Shown: positions 32,437-45,439 of the stretch, piece after piece
Layout: each line of letters opens with the position of its first letter
How positions within the stretch are numbered: position 1 is the first letter of the stretch
Assembly (NCBI GenBank): GCA_036784855.1
Contig: JAZDSV010000045.1
Location: forward strand, 1 to 64,000
Origin: Aphelidium insulamus
Taxonomy: Eukaryota; Aphelidiomycota; Aphelidea; Aphelidiaceae
Reading direction: 5' to 3'
DNA length: 64,000 nt
Position numbers and translations under genes: made by a program
Notes under the pieces: generated by a model
Seen by the model: the letters and a program-made list of their open reading frames with translations, nothing else
The model's database searches: none
Told to the model about the DNA's origin: nothing

Positions 32437-35400
32437 TCAGAGAGGCACGGCGGCGGAAGAGGAGACAGGCAGCAGGTCGCTGCCGTAGCTAGTTTGACCG
32501 CCGTACACCAGCTGTCGGTGAATGCCCCCAGTACCGACGGCGACTGCGGCCGCGGTGTCAAGTGCCGGCGCCGACGCAGCCACCGAGCCAGCATCATTAG
32601 TAGTGACAGATCGCCTGGGTGCTGCTGTTGTAGCCACTGGCTTCTGGCAGTGTTTGTGGCAGCGCTGGAGACTGGCGCGCAGAGCCGCGTTCTCTGCCCG
32701 CAATGCCTGCACTTCGGCGGGAGAGTGGTGCCGGTAAGGTGAGGCTTTCGCGCCATGCGATGGACGGTGCGGTGCTGCTTTGCCATGTAGACCGGGTCGG
32801 GTGGCTTCTTCCAGCGAACTGGTGGCGGCACTCGACTGTTGGGGATTGTGCTGGTTGCCGCCATGCTGGTACAGCTCGGCCATGGAGAAGGAGCGGGTGG
32901 TGGCCGACAACAGCGACAATGCAGCCGCACTGTCGACGGTGATCAGCGGCTCTCTGCGCTGTACTGCCGTCAGGGCGTCCACGGTGCGCTGCAGCTTGGC
33001 AATTGTCTCGCGCTGCTGGTCGATTGTCGCCTGCAGCGCGGCAACAGCCGCAGAAGTATTCTTGTCATTCTCTGCCGACTTGTCCTCTGGCGATGCTGCC
33101 GTCGTCGAAGATACCGACTGAGCCGATGCCGACAGACGTCTGGATGCGGACTCGACGCGGCCGGCGATCCAGCTGGACCGTTTGGATGCCGCGGCCTGTG
33201 ACGGCTTGATGCCACCACTGGCGGCCGCGCTGTTGATCGCCGGCGTGGAGTTGGCCACCTGTTTCTGACTGTTGCCGCTGCCAGTCATGGACGAGAAGAG
33301 CGGGGAGCCGCGGCGCAGCGCCTTCAGCTTCTGGGACACACGGCCCGTGTTCACGGTGACAGTGACGGCGGCCTCGTCGGGCGGCGCGCTGTTGCGCAGA
33401 AAGTCTTCCAGCGACTCGACGTTGCGCTGCTGCTGTTTGCGGCGGCGGTGAGCTTGCTGGCCGGAGCTGCTGCCGCCAAACAGGCTTGTTTCATCGTCGT
33501 CGTCGTCCTCGTCGCTGTCGCCGTCCTTCGCCGTCTTGGCCGTGTGGGCGTACTTGGCCGTGGCGGGTGCCGGGACGAGTTTCTTGCGCGGCGTCGCTTG
33601 CTGTTTGGATGTCTCTGTGGTGGCACTTGTTGTTTCCACCGTGGTTGACCCAGGTTTGGGGAGTTGCACGGGTGACGCAGTTTTCTCCTCGACTGAACCA
33701 GGCGTATCTGCCGCGGCTTCAGGTTTCGCAGACGCTTCGGCAGCAGCATTCGTGACAGCAGTGACGTTATTAATATCTGTTGTTCCCGGAGCCTTGGAAG
33801 ACACCGTGGCCATCAAGCTGTCAAAGATGGAGTGAAGTGAGGCGGCAAACTCGCTGTCCCGCTCGCGCTCGCCCAGAGGCGTTGGCAGTGTCTGCGCCGT
33901 AGTGGTACCTGGCTGGGCCGTACTTGTCTGGGATTCAGCTGTCTGGGTGTCCGATGCCTGAACAATTGGTGCCGGGTCTGTGGCAATAGTGTCTGCCGGC
34001 ATCGCTGTCTCCTTGCTGACGACGGCAGCAGCACCGCCGTCATAATTCTCTATAGAGTCATCAGTGTCCAGGCGGTCCCGTCGCCGCTGCTGTGCAAAGT
34101 CCTGGGCCTTACTGGCGGCGCTGGCAGGCACAAGTTTGCGCATCAGTGTTCCTCCACTAGCATCGGCCTGCGGTGTCGTTGTCGTGACGCGTGACAGAGT
34201 GTCTGGGGCTTTGCCGCCTGTATTTCCACTGGCGGCCGCCGGTGCCGCAGGAGATTTGACTGTGGCGCTACTGCCACGGGTCCATGAGTCTGGGAGGAAG
34301 AAGCCACTGCCTCGTTTCTGTTGCTTCGCATCAGCGCCATTGTCTGCCTTGGGCGTGGACGCCGGTGGCCCCTCGCGCAGAAATGCAATCAGCTGCCGGT
34401 TGCGGTCGGCGCTGTCCAACGTGCCGGCGTCAGTCGACGTGCGGCCCCGCAGTTTGTGCACTGTCGGGGTAGACGGTTTGTTGCCGCCGCCGGCGGTGTC
34501 GGCACCATCAGGCACTGTGCTGGCGCTAGTTGAGGCAGTCGTGGACACGCTCGACATGCTCTTGCTGCCGACCAGCTTGCTCAACCGGTTGCCCTTGCCG
34601 TTGCCGGTGATCGATGTGCTGGTCTCCGTGGGCAGCTGGTGTGCGCTGTCTTGGCGCTCCGCGTGGGGCGATGTGACTGGATGCCGCTGTCTGGCCGCCT
34701 CGAGCATCTCGGGCCCCGTGCGGCGCAAGAACTCGGCCATGGCCAGTGTCTCGCGGCGGTACTGGCCCGACTGCTGTTGGTCATCTGCCACAGCGCCCTG
34801 ACCGTCATGATCGACGAACTGTTCCAGCAGCAGCGACATGGCGGCCGGGTCCTCCACGCCGCCACCTGATTGCGGCGTGCTGGCGGCAGATGCTGGAGCC
34901 ACGACAGTTTCCACCGCAGTCAGCTCGCCCGACTTGACCACCAGCATCATCATGCTCTTGGGTCGCGGCATGGTGGCGCTGCCCGTGGCGCTGGTGCCGA
35001 TGGAGATGGCCGAGTGGCGGTGGGCGCCGGCTTCCCGCAGCTTGAGCATGAACTGGCGCTTGCGCTCGCTGTTCATCTCGTTGTCGGGCAGGGCGCGGTG
35101 TGGCACGGAGCTGGCTGCTGCACCTGTTGATGGGGTGCCCGCAGTGTTGGCCGGTCGTGGCAGAGACTGTGACATGTATGACATTGGGCGTCGGTGTTGC
35201 TGCTGCTGCTGCTTCTGGCTAGTGGGCGCAGACTTGCCGCTAGACGACGGACTTGCTAGCTGCTTTGCCTGAGTGGCAGTGCTAGCTGAGGTGGCTGGCG
35301 CAGAAGACAGGTAGGCAAGCAGGGCGCGGCGACGATTGTTCTTGCCAGTGTTGGCCGCAGTGCCGCTACTGCTACCGTGGCTGGCGTCCAGGTTGTTGTC

Positions 35401-36414
35401 GGAGCTGCTGCTTCCCAGCTCCGTGTCGGACGATATTGCACCCATTTGCCCTTCACTGTACGCGACCGCCGTAGTGGATGTGGTCGACGCGCTCTTGACG
35501 ATGCCGGCATCGAGCTGTTCCGGCCCCCGTGGAACGCAGAAAGTTGATCAGCGTCACAATGCGGCGCTCCTCGGCCGGGCCAACAGTCGGCATCACTGCA
35601 GCGGGATCGTCGTTGCCCAGCGCAGCATCGGCCGAGTTGTGGCGTTGTTGCAGTTGCTGCTGCTGCAGTTGCTGCTGACGCCTGATGGCCAGAATCTCCT
35701 TCAGGCTGATCTCGGGACGGGCAATCAGGCGGCTGGCGGCCAGTGCGGCCAGCGATGTACGCCTCTCTGAACTGGCTGATGGTGTCACCACGGAGTTTGT
35801 CGATGTGCCGGCACTGGATGCATCGTTGACACTCTTGGCCACATCGCCAGGCGCCATCGAGGTCTCTGGGCCGACAGAATTGGCAGCTGTGACGGCCTTG
35901 TCTGCCTTGTCCGCCTGGAGATTAATTTATAAGTAGCGGAGAAAGACGTTACACAGCCGTACCTCCATGATGGGCGATGCCGGAGTGATATGGGCTCCGA
36001 GAATGGGGGACGGTTCGGCCATGGCTCCTCCAAACTCGGCCGACAGTGCCAGGCTGTCTGCAGATGGAATCGTTCTCGACGTGTCCACCACCATGATTTG
36101 GTGCTTTGCCGCGGGTGCTGTGACAGCGTTGCTTGGCTCAGCTGGTCCACTATGATAGCTGAAAACCTCTTGTTCCTTCGTGTCAGGTTCGGATATCGCG
36201 GCTTCCACCACAGGCAAGCTCGACACATCAATGGACGGTGTTGGCGGCTGTGAAGCCTGCTGTTGTCGCTGTTCAATCTGCGTTTCCTGTAGTGGTGGCT
36301 GTTGTGGCGCTGGCTGCTCAATGCCGACTGCTTGCTGGTCACTTTCCACCAAGGCCACAAGCTCTGACACTGGCCGCAGCAGTGCGTGTGCCTATCAATT
36401 ACGTTATATATATG

Positions 36415-36447
<33 letters not shown>

Positions 36448-37492
36448 GTACACGCACACAGGCATATGTGCACAATGAACACGCACCTCCAGCTTGACAC
36501 AGAGCTGCGTCTCCTTGAACGTCTCCCAGAGGGTCCCGTTGGCCAGAAGCGCGTTGAGAATGTCGGCCATCTTGACGGTGCGCCGGCCGCCTCGAACCAC
36601 TTCGGCACCGGCGCTGGTGAGACACAGCTCGGTCAGGTACTCGAACACGCCGGTCAGGAACACGACATGGTGGAATTGAAATGATGCCGATGATGATGAT
36701 GCTGTGGCGGCGGCGGCGGCGGCCGGGTCTCCTTCACTCCGTGTGCCGGCACTGTCTGTCTGTCCCGCCACGGCAGACAGAGTGTTTATGTAGCCGGAGA
36801 GGTTCTCGTAGACACGCGAGTAGGGCACGAGCAATTTGCGCCGCTGCACCTGCTGCACGCGCGCCATCTCCGCCTGCAACAATGTGTCTACCGCGCCATC
36901 TGCTTGGGCACTGTTGCCAGCAGGAAGCGTGGTAGTGTTGCCAACAGTCGGGCCTGCAGCGGACGATGTCGCACCAACTTGCATCTCCTGCATGTCGGTG
37001 TAAAAGTGTTTGAGCCAGGCGTCACGTGAATCCGGACTGACTCGCTGCTGCTCACTCTGCTCCAGCCAGTCGGCGTGCGCCACCGCGTCACAGTACAGCC
37101 GCGCCATAATTGTCTGGCCGAGTGCGGCCCGCAGCGTCGAGGCTGTGATCACGGACGGTTGCGGTGCACCGACATCTCCATCAGTTGTAGCACCAGTAGA
37201 TAGTTCTGGTGTGCTCGACTCACCCGGCACAGCGGGGCGCAGGGACAGCACTACAATGCGACAAAAGAGTTCGTCGATCAGCGCGTTCAAACACTGCACC
37301 GCCTCCGCCGATATGGTCAGCGAGCCGAACCGCGCAATGAGGATCTTGGTGCCGCGTGCCGACACGTACTTTACATCTGCGCACGTGATGAGTGGGTGAG
37401 TAAAGGTGTTGAAAGTTGTTATTGTATAATGCAATGATAACACTTGTCAACGGTACACATAACGGCTTACCGCGGCCAAAGTCTGGCTTCAT
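32437..37492 (-). CDS. Large histone-fold plus low-complexity protein with repeated FLR-x-x-GP motifs; function unknown
   Basis: Four exons (minus): 37471-37492, 36487-37376, 35963-36391, 32437-35914, about 1,606 codons. The N-terminus (MKPDFGRDVKYVSARGTKILIARFG) leads into a helical domain. Its later part (VVFLTGVFEYLTELCLTSAG, then RRTVKMADILNALLANGTLWETF) looks like an H2A/CENP-type histone fold. The remainder is Ser/Thr/Ala/Gln-rich, with at least five copies of a short motif: TLINFLRSTGPEQL, MAEFLRRTGPEMLE, LIAFLREGPPAS, LEDFLRNSAPPDE and the looser LLAYLSSAPAT. A predicted coiled coil (ATIDQQRETIAKLQRTVDAL) lies near the C-terminus. The last exon is one base out of frame at a run of five Cs (plus strand) near 35526-35530. 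Removing the shift restores the FLR motif, so error or a recent indel is likely. Similar FLR/GPP-motif proteins occur in other fungi, but I know no function. Confidence 0.68.
36400..36455. repeat. TA-rich microsatellite in an intron
   Basis: Alternating TA with interspersed GTA units fills most of the intron 36392-36486 of the histone-fold gene. Confidence 0.85.
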
Positions 37493-37723
37493 TGTGATTT
37501 GCGATATCTGAGCTCCGTGTATGTATGTATATATATATATAGTTGAATACGAGTATAGTATAGAGATGAAAGTACAGGCGGCGCGATACTTTCTGCAATG
37601 GAAGTAGTGTGACAACAGCCCGTCTATTTATAGACGCCGCTCAATTGTGGCCGATCCGTTGATGCCCATGGTTGAGCAAGGTGTCGCTGTTTATATGAAC
37701 GGCTAAATCGGCTAAATACTTGC

Positions 37724-40501
37724 ATGGCGCCGCCAACTGAAGAAACACTCATCGCGTTACTGCGCGGTCAAAGGCTCCATGAACTGGCCGAAGATTTGTA
37801 CACGAAACGAGTAACGTTTGAACAAATCCTAGCTTACTCCGCTGACGAATGGGATGCCCTCGGGTTCCCCAGAGTGTTTGAGTACCTTCATCCTGTGTCA
37901 CTAGGGGATTCTTCAAATGGTAAACTTAATGCTAACTGTTATGAACTTGCCAGCCTAACTTTCTTAGATGCGCGGCGAAAGAGTGGTGTGTTGGAATTGG
38001 CATTGCGGTTGTAAAGTTAACATTTCGTAGCAGTAATGGTAGTGCGCTTCTTCGATAATGAAAGTGCAGCTGTTCCGAGAAAGGCGTCACTATGCTGGCT
38101 GTCGGATGGAAAATTATCTGTGTCGCTATTGAAAGATATATTTTCTCTTAACGATGTCGTTGAAATTGTACACCGTCATGGGCGCCCACGAAAAAAACAA
38201 CTTGAGTATGATATGACGCGCAGAAATACTATCAAGGACTGGTCTGATCTCTTTGGGAACGATGGTTCTCTTCCTGTTCTGGATATTACTGGCGAACCGT
38301 CGGGTAGTTTTAAGCTGATAAATGGTTATGGTGTACGCTTCTCATACTTCAGGGCTGTTTCGGAGTAGGCTCACGGAATCCGCCCTGAAAGATCTGTCAG
38401 ATACTATCAAGCGCAAAGCGGAATATATGTTGAAGAAATTGACGCCAACTTTCAGCGCTGTATTGTCCAGGAATGATGTGCCATTTTTGACGGATGAGGA
38501 CGAAGCATACTTGAAAGACAACGGAATCACTCTTCCGTACAAAACAATGACGAGCAAATTCTTTCAGAATAGCGCGATAAACATCATGGTCGGCGTGAGT
38601 GGCTGTGGCAAGACGCAAACGTGCATGAATATTGCAGCCAGTCGACCATGCATATACTTGTGCGCCTCAGCTCCGACCAACAAGCGGATTTAAGCTACAT
38701 TATCGAGTTGGCCCGCAAGCATAGTTCGAAAACTTCTCGCTACTTGGATCTTCTATTTATGTCGCGCTTTCTCCTGCTTGAGGAGCTAATCGGCGAGTCG
38801 GCGATGGTGACGGTCATGGACGACAATGTGGATCCACAGGAGAGACGGCGTATTCTGAACTTGATACGGTCGTACCAGCTAATGCGGCAATTTCACCATT
38901 CAGAGCTCGGCATCGAAATTTTCCTTCGCCGATTTGGCGTTGAAGCTGAAGCAGCAAGGATGTTCAAAAAATATTATAACTGGACTCTTTTGGTTGATGA
39001 AGCCCATGTTCTCTCTAAACCGATTACGAATCGCTATCAGGATAGCGATAATGAGTTTACGCTACCTTTTCTGTCCGCGCTTGCAAAGTACTGCACCAAT
39101 GAGTGCCTACACTGGCCGTCGGTGTGGTGTGGGACGCATTTGCGCCTCCGTAATCACAAGATATTCGAATGGCAAGTGTCAGGAAACGTTCCAAAAGTGC
39201 CGTTGAACTCCATTTCGACTTTCGACTTTTACACCACGGAGCAAGTATTGCTTATCCTGAAGTGCAAGCTCGGACCGCAGCTGGACGGATGTAGCGATGC
39301 AATGTTGAATTTGATTGCGGAGCGACTGCAAGGACGGCCCCGCCTGTCCACTAGATTTGCCTGAAAGCTGCGTGACTACCTTGCCAGTTGTTCGAGCGGA
39401 CTAATGACTGACGAAGAATTGGTAGCATTTTTCGAGAACTATTGGAGCAATCTATTGAATCCTTATGACGAATACTCCTTTGTCGGCTTTTGGAAACAGG
39501 TGATAGCAGATCGACGTGTAGCAAATCAGCAGGTTTCACACTTGAAATCAGATTTCTATAACGGCGAGAAAAAAGACCCCTTCGACTTGCTGATGGACTT
39601 GTTGACCGGTTTTATACTGCAAAGCGATCGTAATTATTCGAAAGCATTGGATATATCCGTTCATGTGTTGAGAACAGCTCTGGTGGCAAGCATTGAGATC
39701 AGCAAATACCCTTCCGTTTCCTACTCACTGTTCGAACCAGTCGTAGTTGAAGCGGCCATGATTGCAATGCGGGATAAGCCAATAATGATGGATGCCTTTT
39801 ACAACATTGCGGCTTCGAGAATTTTTTCAGGTGCATCTACATCCGAATGTGGAAAAGGTTTCGAACGGTTGGTTGCAGTTGCGTTCTGCACTGGCTGGTG
39901 GGGGCGCTTCGATGCATCGGTTGAAATGTCTCTGGAATTGAAGGAACTCCGCAGTGTCTTGCCCGCAAAGCCTCCATCACGCATTGTTTCTCACACGGAT
40001 TTTAACGTTGAGAAGGTGGGTGAATTCCTGTGCGGCAACCGTAAATCGGAACTTCTTTGTGCGAGTTCGCTTCTCGGGCCGGACATGATATACGCCGATA
40101 ACAAGTGTGTGGTGCTGTGTTTCATCAATTCGGCGTCGAATCCATCTTCTGCCAACACGGATGATTTCAAGGACACTGCAGGATACTTTGATGTCAACAA
40201 CTGGATTACGGAAACCTGTGATAATCGTGAGAAAATACTGCACGACATTTCAACGGCAATTGACGCCATTCCAAAGCGCAAAGTGTTTTATCTGGTATTT
40301 GATCTCTCCGCTGGAGAAGAACCGGTGAGCATTAACAATATGGAGGATGATAACAAGCGACTACGTTATATCCAGATGAACTCTGCAGCTGCGGCAGAGA
40401 TATTTCGACCCGGCTTGATCGCGAAATGGACCGCACTTCAGTCGGAACTTGCAGGCAAAGTGTCGGGCTCACACGCTGCACGGATTGCCGCTCAGTACTA
40501 A
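37724..40501 (+). pseudogene. CRN-type effector gene, near full length but broken
   Basis: Treated as a fossil effector. All family parts are present in order. The header starts at 37724 (ETLIALLRGQRLHELAEDLY). A second N-terminal segment follows, then the P-loop NTPase (GVSGCGKTQTCMNIA) with a Walker-B-like LLVDEAHVL. The C-terminal nuclease-like region runs from about 39404 (SNLLNPYDEYSFVGFWKQV, AVAFCTGWWGRFD, SRIVSHTDFNVEKV). There are about three to five breaks. Long identical DNA runs with the 6.4-7.5 kb copy point to a recent shared origin or conversion. It lies between the 5' end of the histone-fold gene and the 3' end of Prp16. Confidence 0.82.
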
Positions 40502-40642
40502 TCCGCTATTCCGTCCAAACACAAGTCGAAGACGAACTGCGAACTGCCAATAAACCTCTACCTGTCTGACTACTGGGGAAAGTTATGTACATGTAGTCCA
40601 TCCAAACAGCTATTGAGAGAAATGGTACTGAAAGAGTCACTG

Positions 40643-43600
40643 TTACACTCCAGCCCTTCTTATTGGCGTGCCGGGCTCCACTCGGCGCACAGTGACGGAC
40701 CGGCCACCGGCACCCGTGACATATGAGACGGCGGTGCCTACTCGACCACCAGATACGCTTGCACCAGTGCCAGACGCCACTCGCGGCGTGCCCATCTCCA
40801 CAATTCGGGTACGCGGCGTCATGTCACGCTGCATTCGCTCGCGCTCCTCCCGCTTCCTGGCCTCCACCGCCTGGTCCAACTCGGCGGCCATGTGCTGCTC
40901 CGTGGTACGCTCAAGCTGGCGTTTCTCGCGGTGGCCGAAATTAGACTCCTTGATGGTGTACATCTTGTCGCCGTACTCTGCCAGCCAGTACGGGTCGACG
41001 GCCGTCACGCACATCATATACTCTTTAGAGGTGAGCAGCAGTTCGTGGTAGACCAGATAGTCCGCGGTGTATCCCAGGCCGTACAGCGCAGACGTCGGGT
41101 GCATGAACACGGGCATGCCGGTCTGCACGTTCAGGTACTCACCCAGTCCCTTCAGGCGGGCGGCGTGTGGGAAGAAGGCCGAGGTGATGCAGCGGCGCAG
41201 CACGTCCCAGTTGGAGCCGCAGCTGCTGTACGGCATCTTGACCTTCTTCATGATATCGATGAGCTGGCTGCGCACCTCGCGCGCCTTCTTCATCGCCTTG
41301 GAGTGGATAAAGTACTTGGTGCACCACTGTTCGGCGTACCCATTGGACTTCCACTGCATGTACACGTGCAGCAGTGTCAGGTGATCGCTCTCGGGGACAA
41401 AGAAGCGTTCCCTTGCCGCGTCACTCTCCTCCTCGCGGCCCTTTGGGCGGTAGAACACGGACGGCACAGACAGCATGGACACGATGGTCAAAATCTCGGC
41501 CGTGCACTCCAAACGCTCCGCCATCAGCAGCATCTTGGACAGCGACGGGTCCAGCGGGAACTCGACCATGCGGCGTCCCAGCTGTGTCAGCTCCCCGGTG
41601 TTGTCCAGACATCCCAGCACCCACAGCTGCTTCATGGACTTGATGATGGTGTCCTGCGGCGGCGGGTCCATAAAGTCAAACTGCAGCAAGTCGCGCACGT
41701 TTAGCGACTTTAGCAGCAGCACCACATTGGCCAGATTGGTGCGCACAATCTCGGGCAGAGTGGTGGCGAGCAGTTCGTTGCGGTAGGCAGTCTCGGTGTA
41801 CATGCGGTAGCAGACGCCGGGCCCGGTGCGTCCCGCCCGACCACTGCGCTGGTTGGCATTGGCCTGGCTGACCGGCGTTATTTGCAGCGAGTCCATGCCG
41901 ATGCGCGGGTTGTACACCTTGAGCTTGCAGTACCCGGTGTCAATGACGTAGCTGATACCATCCACCGTCAGCGACGTCTCGGCAATGTTGGTGGCGACGA
42001 TTACTTTGCGCGCGTTGTTCTGCGCCGACTGAAAGATCTTGGCCTGCAGGTCGGCGGGCAGCTGCGAGTAGATGGGTAGGATTGACAGGGCGGGCGGATT
42101 GTCCAGCTGCTGCATACGCTCCTCCAGCACCGAACATGTGACCTCAATGTCCTCCTGTCCCGTCATGAAGATCAGGATGTCACCGGGCCGGCTGCCGAGA
42201 TGGATGGCAATGGCCTGGCGCACCGCCGCCTCCACGTAATCTTCATGGGTGATCTTGCTGAACATGATGTCGACGGGGAAGGTGCGGCCGGGAATGTGAA
42301 ACACGGGCGCCTGGCCAAAGAAACTGGAGAACTTTTCAGAGTCCATGGTGGCACTGGTGACAATCAGTTTGAGGTCGCGACGCCGCGCCACCACCTTCTT
42401 CATCAGGCCCATCAGCACATCGGTGTTCAGTGAGCGCTCGTGTGCTTCGTCCATGATGATGGCGCTGTACATGTCGACGTCTGGCTCGCGCAACGACTCT
42501 CGCAGCAGCACACCGTCCGTCATGTACTTTATGACGGTGTCGCGAGACGTCACATCCTCGAACCGAATGGCATAGCCCACGGTGGACCCCAGCTTGCACA
42601 TGACTTCCTCGCTGACACGCTTGGCCACTGACATGGCGGCCACACGTCGCGGCTGGGTACACCCAATCATGCCATATGTGCTGTACCCGGCTTCGTGCAG
42701 ATACTACAATGTTGCCTTAGTTGAAGCTTTAATAATCATACAGTTAACGTCATGCATTATCATATTCGCCGTCAATTAAGCATCTTGTCATAATATACAA
42801 CTATTGTATATTACATATGTACATATATTACACCGTATACTTTTATATACCAAGAATCGCTAATCACCGTGCGGCCATACTATGTATCAACACAATGCCA
42901 TATAGAAATTCATAAGTACTTTTGACAGCCAAGTATGTTCATCAAGCTAATAAGAGCCATCATATCACGTGACAGAGCAAGCTTAATCGTGTATAAGAGA
43001 ACACGATCAACAATGACATTTTCGTATATACACACGGGTACATTGTTCACATATAAACTTATATGACACAACAATAATAATATCATTATAACATTAAGTA
43101 CCAACCTGAGTGAGCTGAGTGGTCTTGCCGGAACCAGTTTCTCCGACAATGATTATGATTTGATTGTCGCGGATGACTTGGAGCAGCTCTTCACGCACCG
43201 CAAATATGGGCAGGTACTCGCGCTGCTGCTGAAGAGTTTTCGTCCGCGAGAAGGAACTGGCGGCGTCCGTCTTGTCCTTCAAGTGCGAGGCGAACGCCGA
43301 CTCGTTTGTTGCTGATTGTGATTGCTGCTCGGCGGGCGACACGCCAACGGTCTTGACCATGGATGTGGCAGAGGTGGATGAAATTGTTGCAGTTGCTGCT
43401 GCTGATGATGAAGAGGCAATTGCCTGCTGCTGATCGGCGGCCGACTGTTCCACCGCAGTCTGCGGGACACCCATAATGTTGCCCATGTTGGTGCCTTCGA
43501 GTTTCAGGGCGTCCCGGGTGGCCTTCATGCGCTCCTTGCGTTCGCGGTGCTCCACCACCAGCGTGCTGCCCTTGCGCGATATCACCGCCATGTCCGAAGT

Positions 43601-44838
43601 GGGGTCCTTGACGTACTTGACGGCCTCCAGCTGCGTGGTGTACTGCACCCGGCCGTCCAGGAACGGCGGCTTCAGGTCCGTGGTCATGATGTGCACCTTC
43701 TTCTCCTCCTCGTTCTCAAAGTCCAGATCGACGGTGCCCTGCTGCGCGATCCCGCTGCGCAACATCCGGTTCCGCTCCCACATCTCGTTGTCCTGGTTGT
43801 ATTGGAGGGCGCGCATGGACGTGCGCTTCACCTGGGTGTCCTGCGCGGCAAACTGCTCCTCCTTCTTCTCAAAGTAGGCGGCGTGTCCAGCGAATGGATT
43901 GTGGGTGTCATCCGCCGTCAAACCACTCTCCTCAAAGTCGTACCAGTCGCGGTCCAACTGGCGCTGTTCGCTCTCCCAGCGCGCATAGTCGGCATCGTCC
44001 ACCATTTTACCATAAGTATTCGTAATGTCTTGATGGTTGTCGTCTTCATCGTCCACCGCCATCATCATGGAGTCGAGCGTGTCTTCATCGCCGTATGCAC
44101 TGGACCGCACCACTGGGGTGGCCTTATCCCAATCACTGCGCAGTTGGGCGGTGGATAGCCGTTTGGCAGGTGGGGGAGAGGCGCCACCGCGTCTGGACGA
44201 GTCGCCGTCCATACGCACCGGAGTGGCAGATCCATCCGACACGCCGACCGTGCGGAGTGGCGTGGACACCTCCCAGTCGCTGCTGGCAGACTGAGCGGTG
44301 TAGCGCCGGACATTCAGTGGTTGTCGCTCACGCTGTGGCTGTGGCGGCAACCGGCTATGAAGAACATCTGTGAATACTATATATATATATGTATGCAGCA
44401 ATTATATACATACGTGGTTGAAGTGGAGGAGGCAGAGAGAGCAGCCGTCCCCGACGATGAGGAAGAGGAGGAGGATCGCGACTGTGGATAAGGCGCGGCG
44501 CGAACATGCATTGGAGACGGCGGTGCTGCAAAACTCGCAGACGGTTGCCGGTAAATGCGTGCAGACTTTGACGTGGGCCGTAATGCCTGCTGCTGCTTCA
44601 GGTCTGCATTGATGGCCTGCTCGCGGCGCTTCTCCGCCGCCAGCCGATCCAGGCCGAGTGAGGATACGCCGGCTGGTTGAGACTGCTGCTGCACGGCACC
44701 ATCACCAACGCCACAACTCTTGCGCATCAGATTAAGACCACCACGTAGTGCAGCAGGCGCAGATGCTGGCTGGAGGGGTGGCTGTGCCGGAGGTGCCGCG
44801 GTGTGCTCGCCAGCAGTTGGCGGTGGCGCGTCCACCAT
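40643..44838 (-). CDS. PRP16: Prp16/DHX38 DEAH-box splicing helicase
   Basis: ATP-dependent RNA helicase that remodels the spliceosome between the first and second catalytic steps; 1,244 residues from three exons: 44414-44838, 43106-44354, 40643-42703. The N-terminal 500 residues are disordered. They carry Prp16-specific patches such as [13 protein letters not shown] and NPFAG, and [18 protein letters not shown], which separate it from Prp2/Prp22/Prp43. Helicase motifs: [13 protein letters not shown] (I, near residue 545), [15 protein letters not shown] (Ia), [13 protein letters not shown] (II, near 642), SATMD (III), FMTGQEDIE (IV) and [12 protein letters not shown] (VI). HA2 and OB folds follow ([20 protein letters not shown]). 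The exon 1-2 junction was chosen to keep frame into the [10 protein letters not shown] stretch. The intron at 42704-43105 is about 400 bases, by far the longest in the window. Confidence 0.95.
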
Positions 44839-45439
44839 TATGAATGTGATTGCCACAATGCACAACCCTAATTCCGTGGTAATAATTTGTGTTAAGTGCC
44901 AATACACTAAATATTGAATACTCCGGAGCGCTGTGTATTAAGCACTTTCAGGAGGATGCAATGACATAATAACAGTACGTTGCAAAGAAACCTGTAAGCA
45001 ACATGATAACTGATGACCACAATTAATACGATGAATCGTGCCACATGTTGCACAAAATACTCTGCTGCATGAAGACTGCAACCGATTCTTGTTAATGAGG
45101 GGCAATAACTATTTAGTGCTAAACACTGTGAGGCAAGATGTATAAATGCATCAAATAGCTGGTGACTCTATTACGCCCCAACCATTAATAAAGTAGTGTC
45201 TGTTCCAAATGCCGCGTGTATCGTCCAGCAGGGGCCCTGTTCACCGTGAGCAGTGTGACGGTAGATTCATTATATGCATGCGTTCCACACCACATAATAC
45301 AGCTGACATATGTAGATGCCAAAGAGAATGAGCCCAGCCAGCCACACAATGCCCCAGAGCCTAAACGCAGTGACCATTCTGCATGTGGTAGGCATCTGCC
45401 TAGAGCATAGTAAACATTACCCAACACTCACGCACATAA
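44839..45439. other. Intergenic region upstream of Prp16
   Basis: About 600 bases that include the Prp16 promoter. The only candidate is a very short membrane-protein frame at 45271-45395 (listed separately). Otherwise nothing was recognised. Confidence 0.5.
45271..45395 (-). CDS. Candidate 41-residue single-span membrane protein
   Basis: A short minus-strand frame whose inner part reads MVTAFRLWGIVWLAGLILFG and continues YICQLYYVVW. It is one strong transmembrane segment with a short basic N-terminus and no introns. The composition is typical of tiny inner-membrane or ER subunits, but I cannot name a family and there is no independent support for expression. It may simply be chance. Confidence 0.25.
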
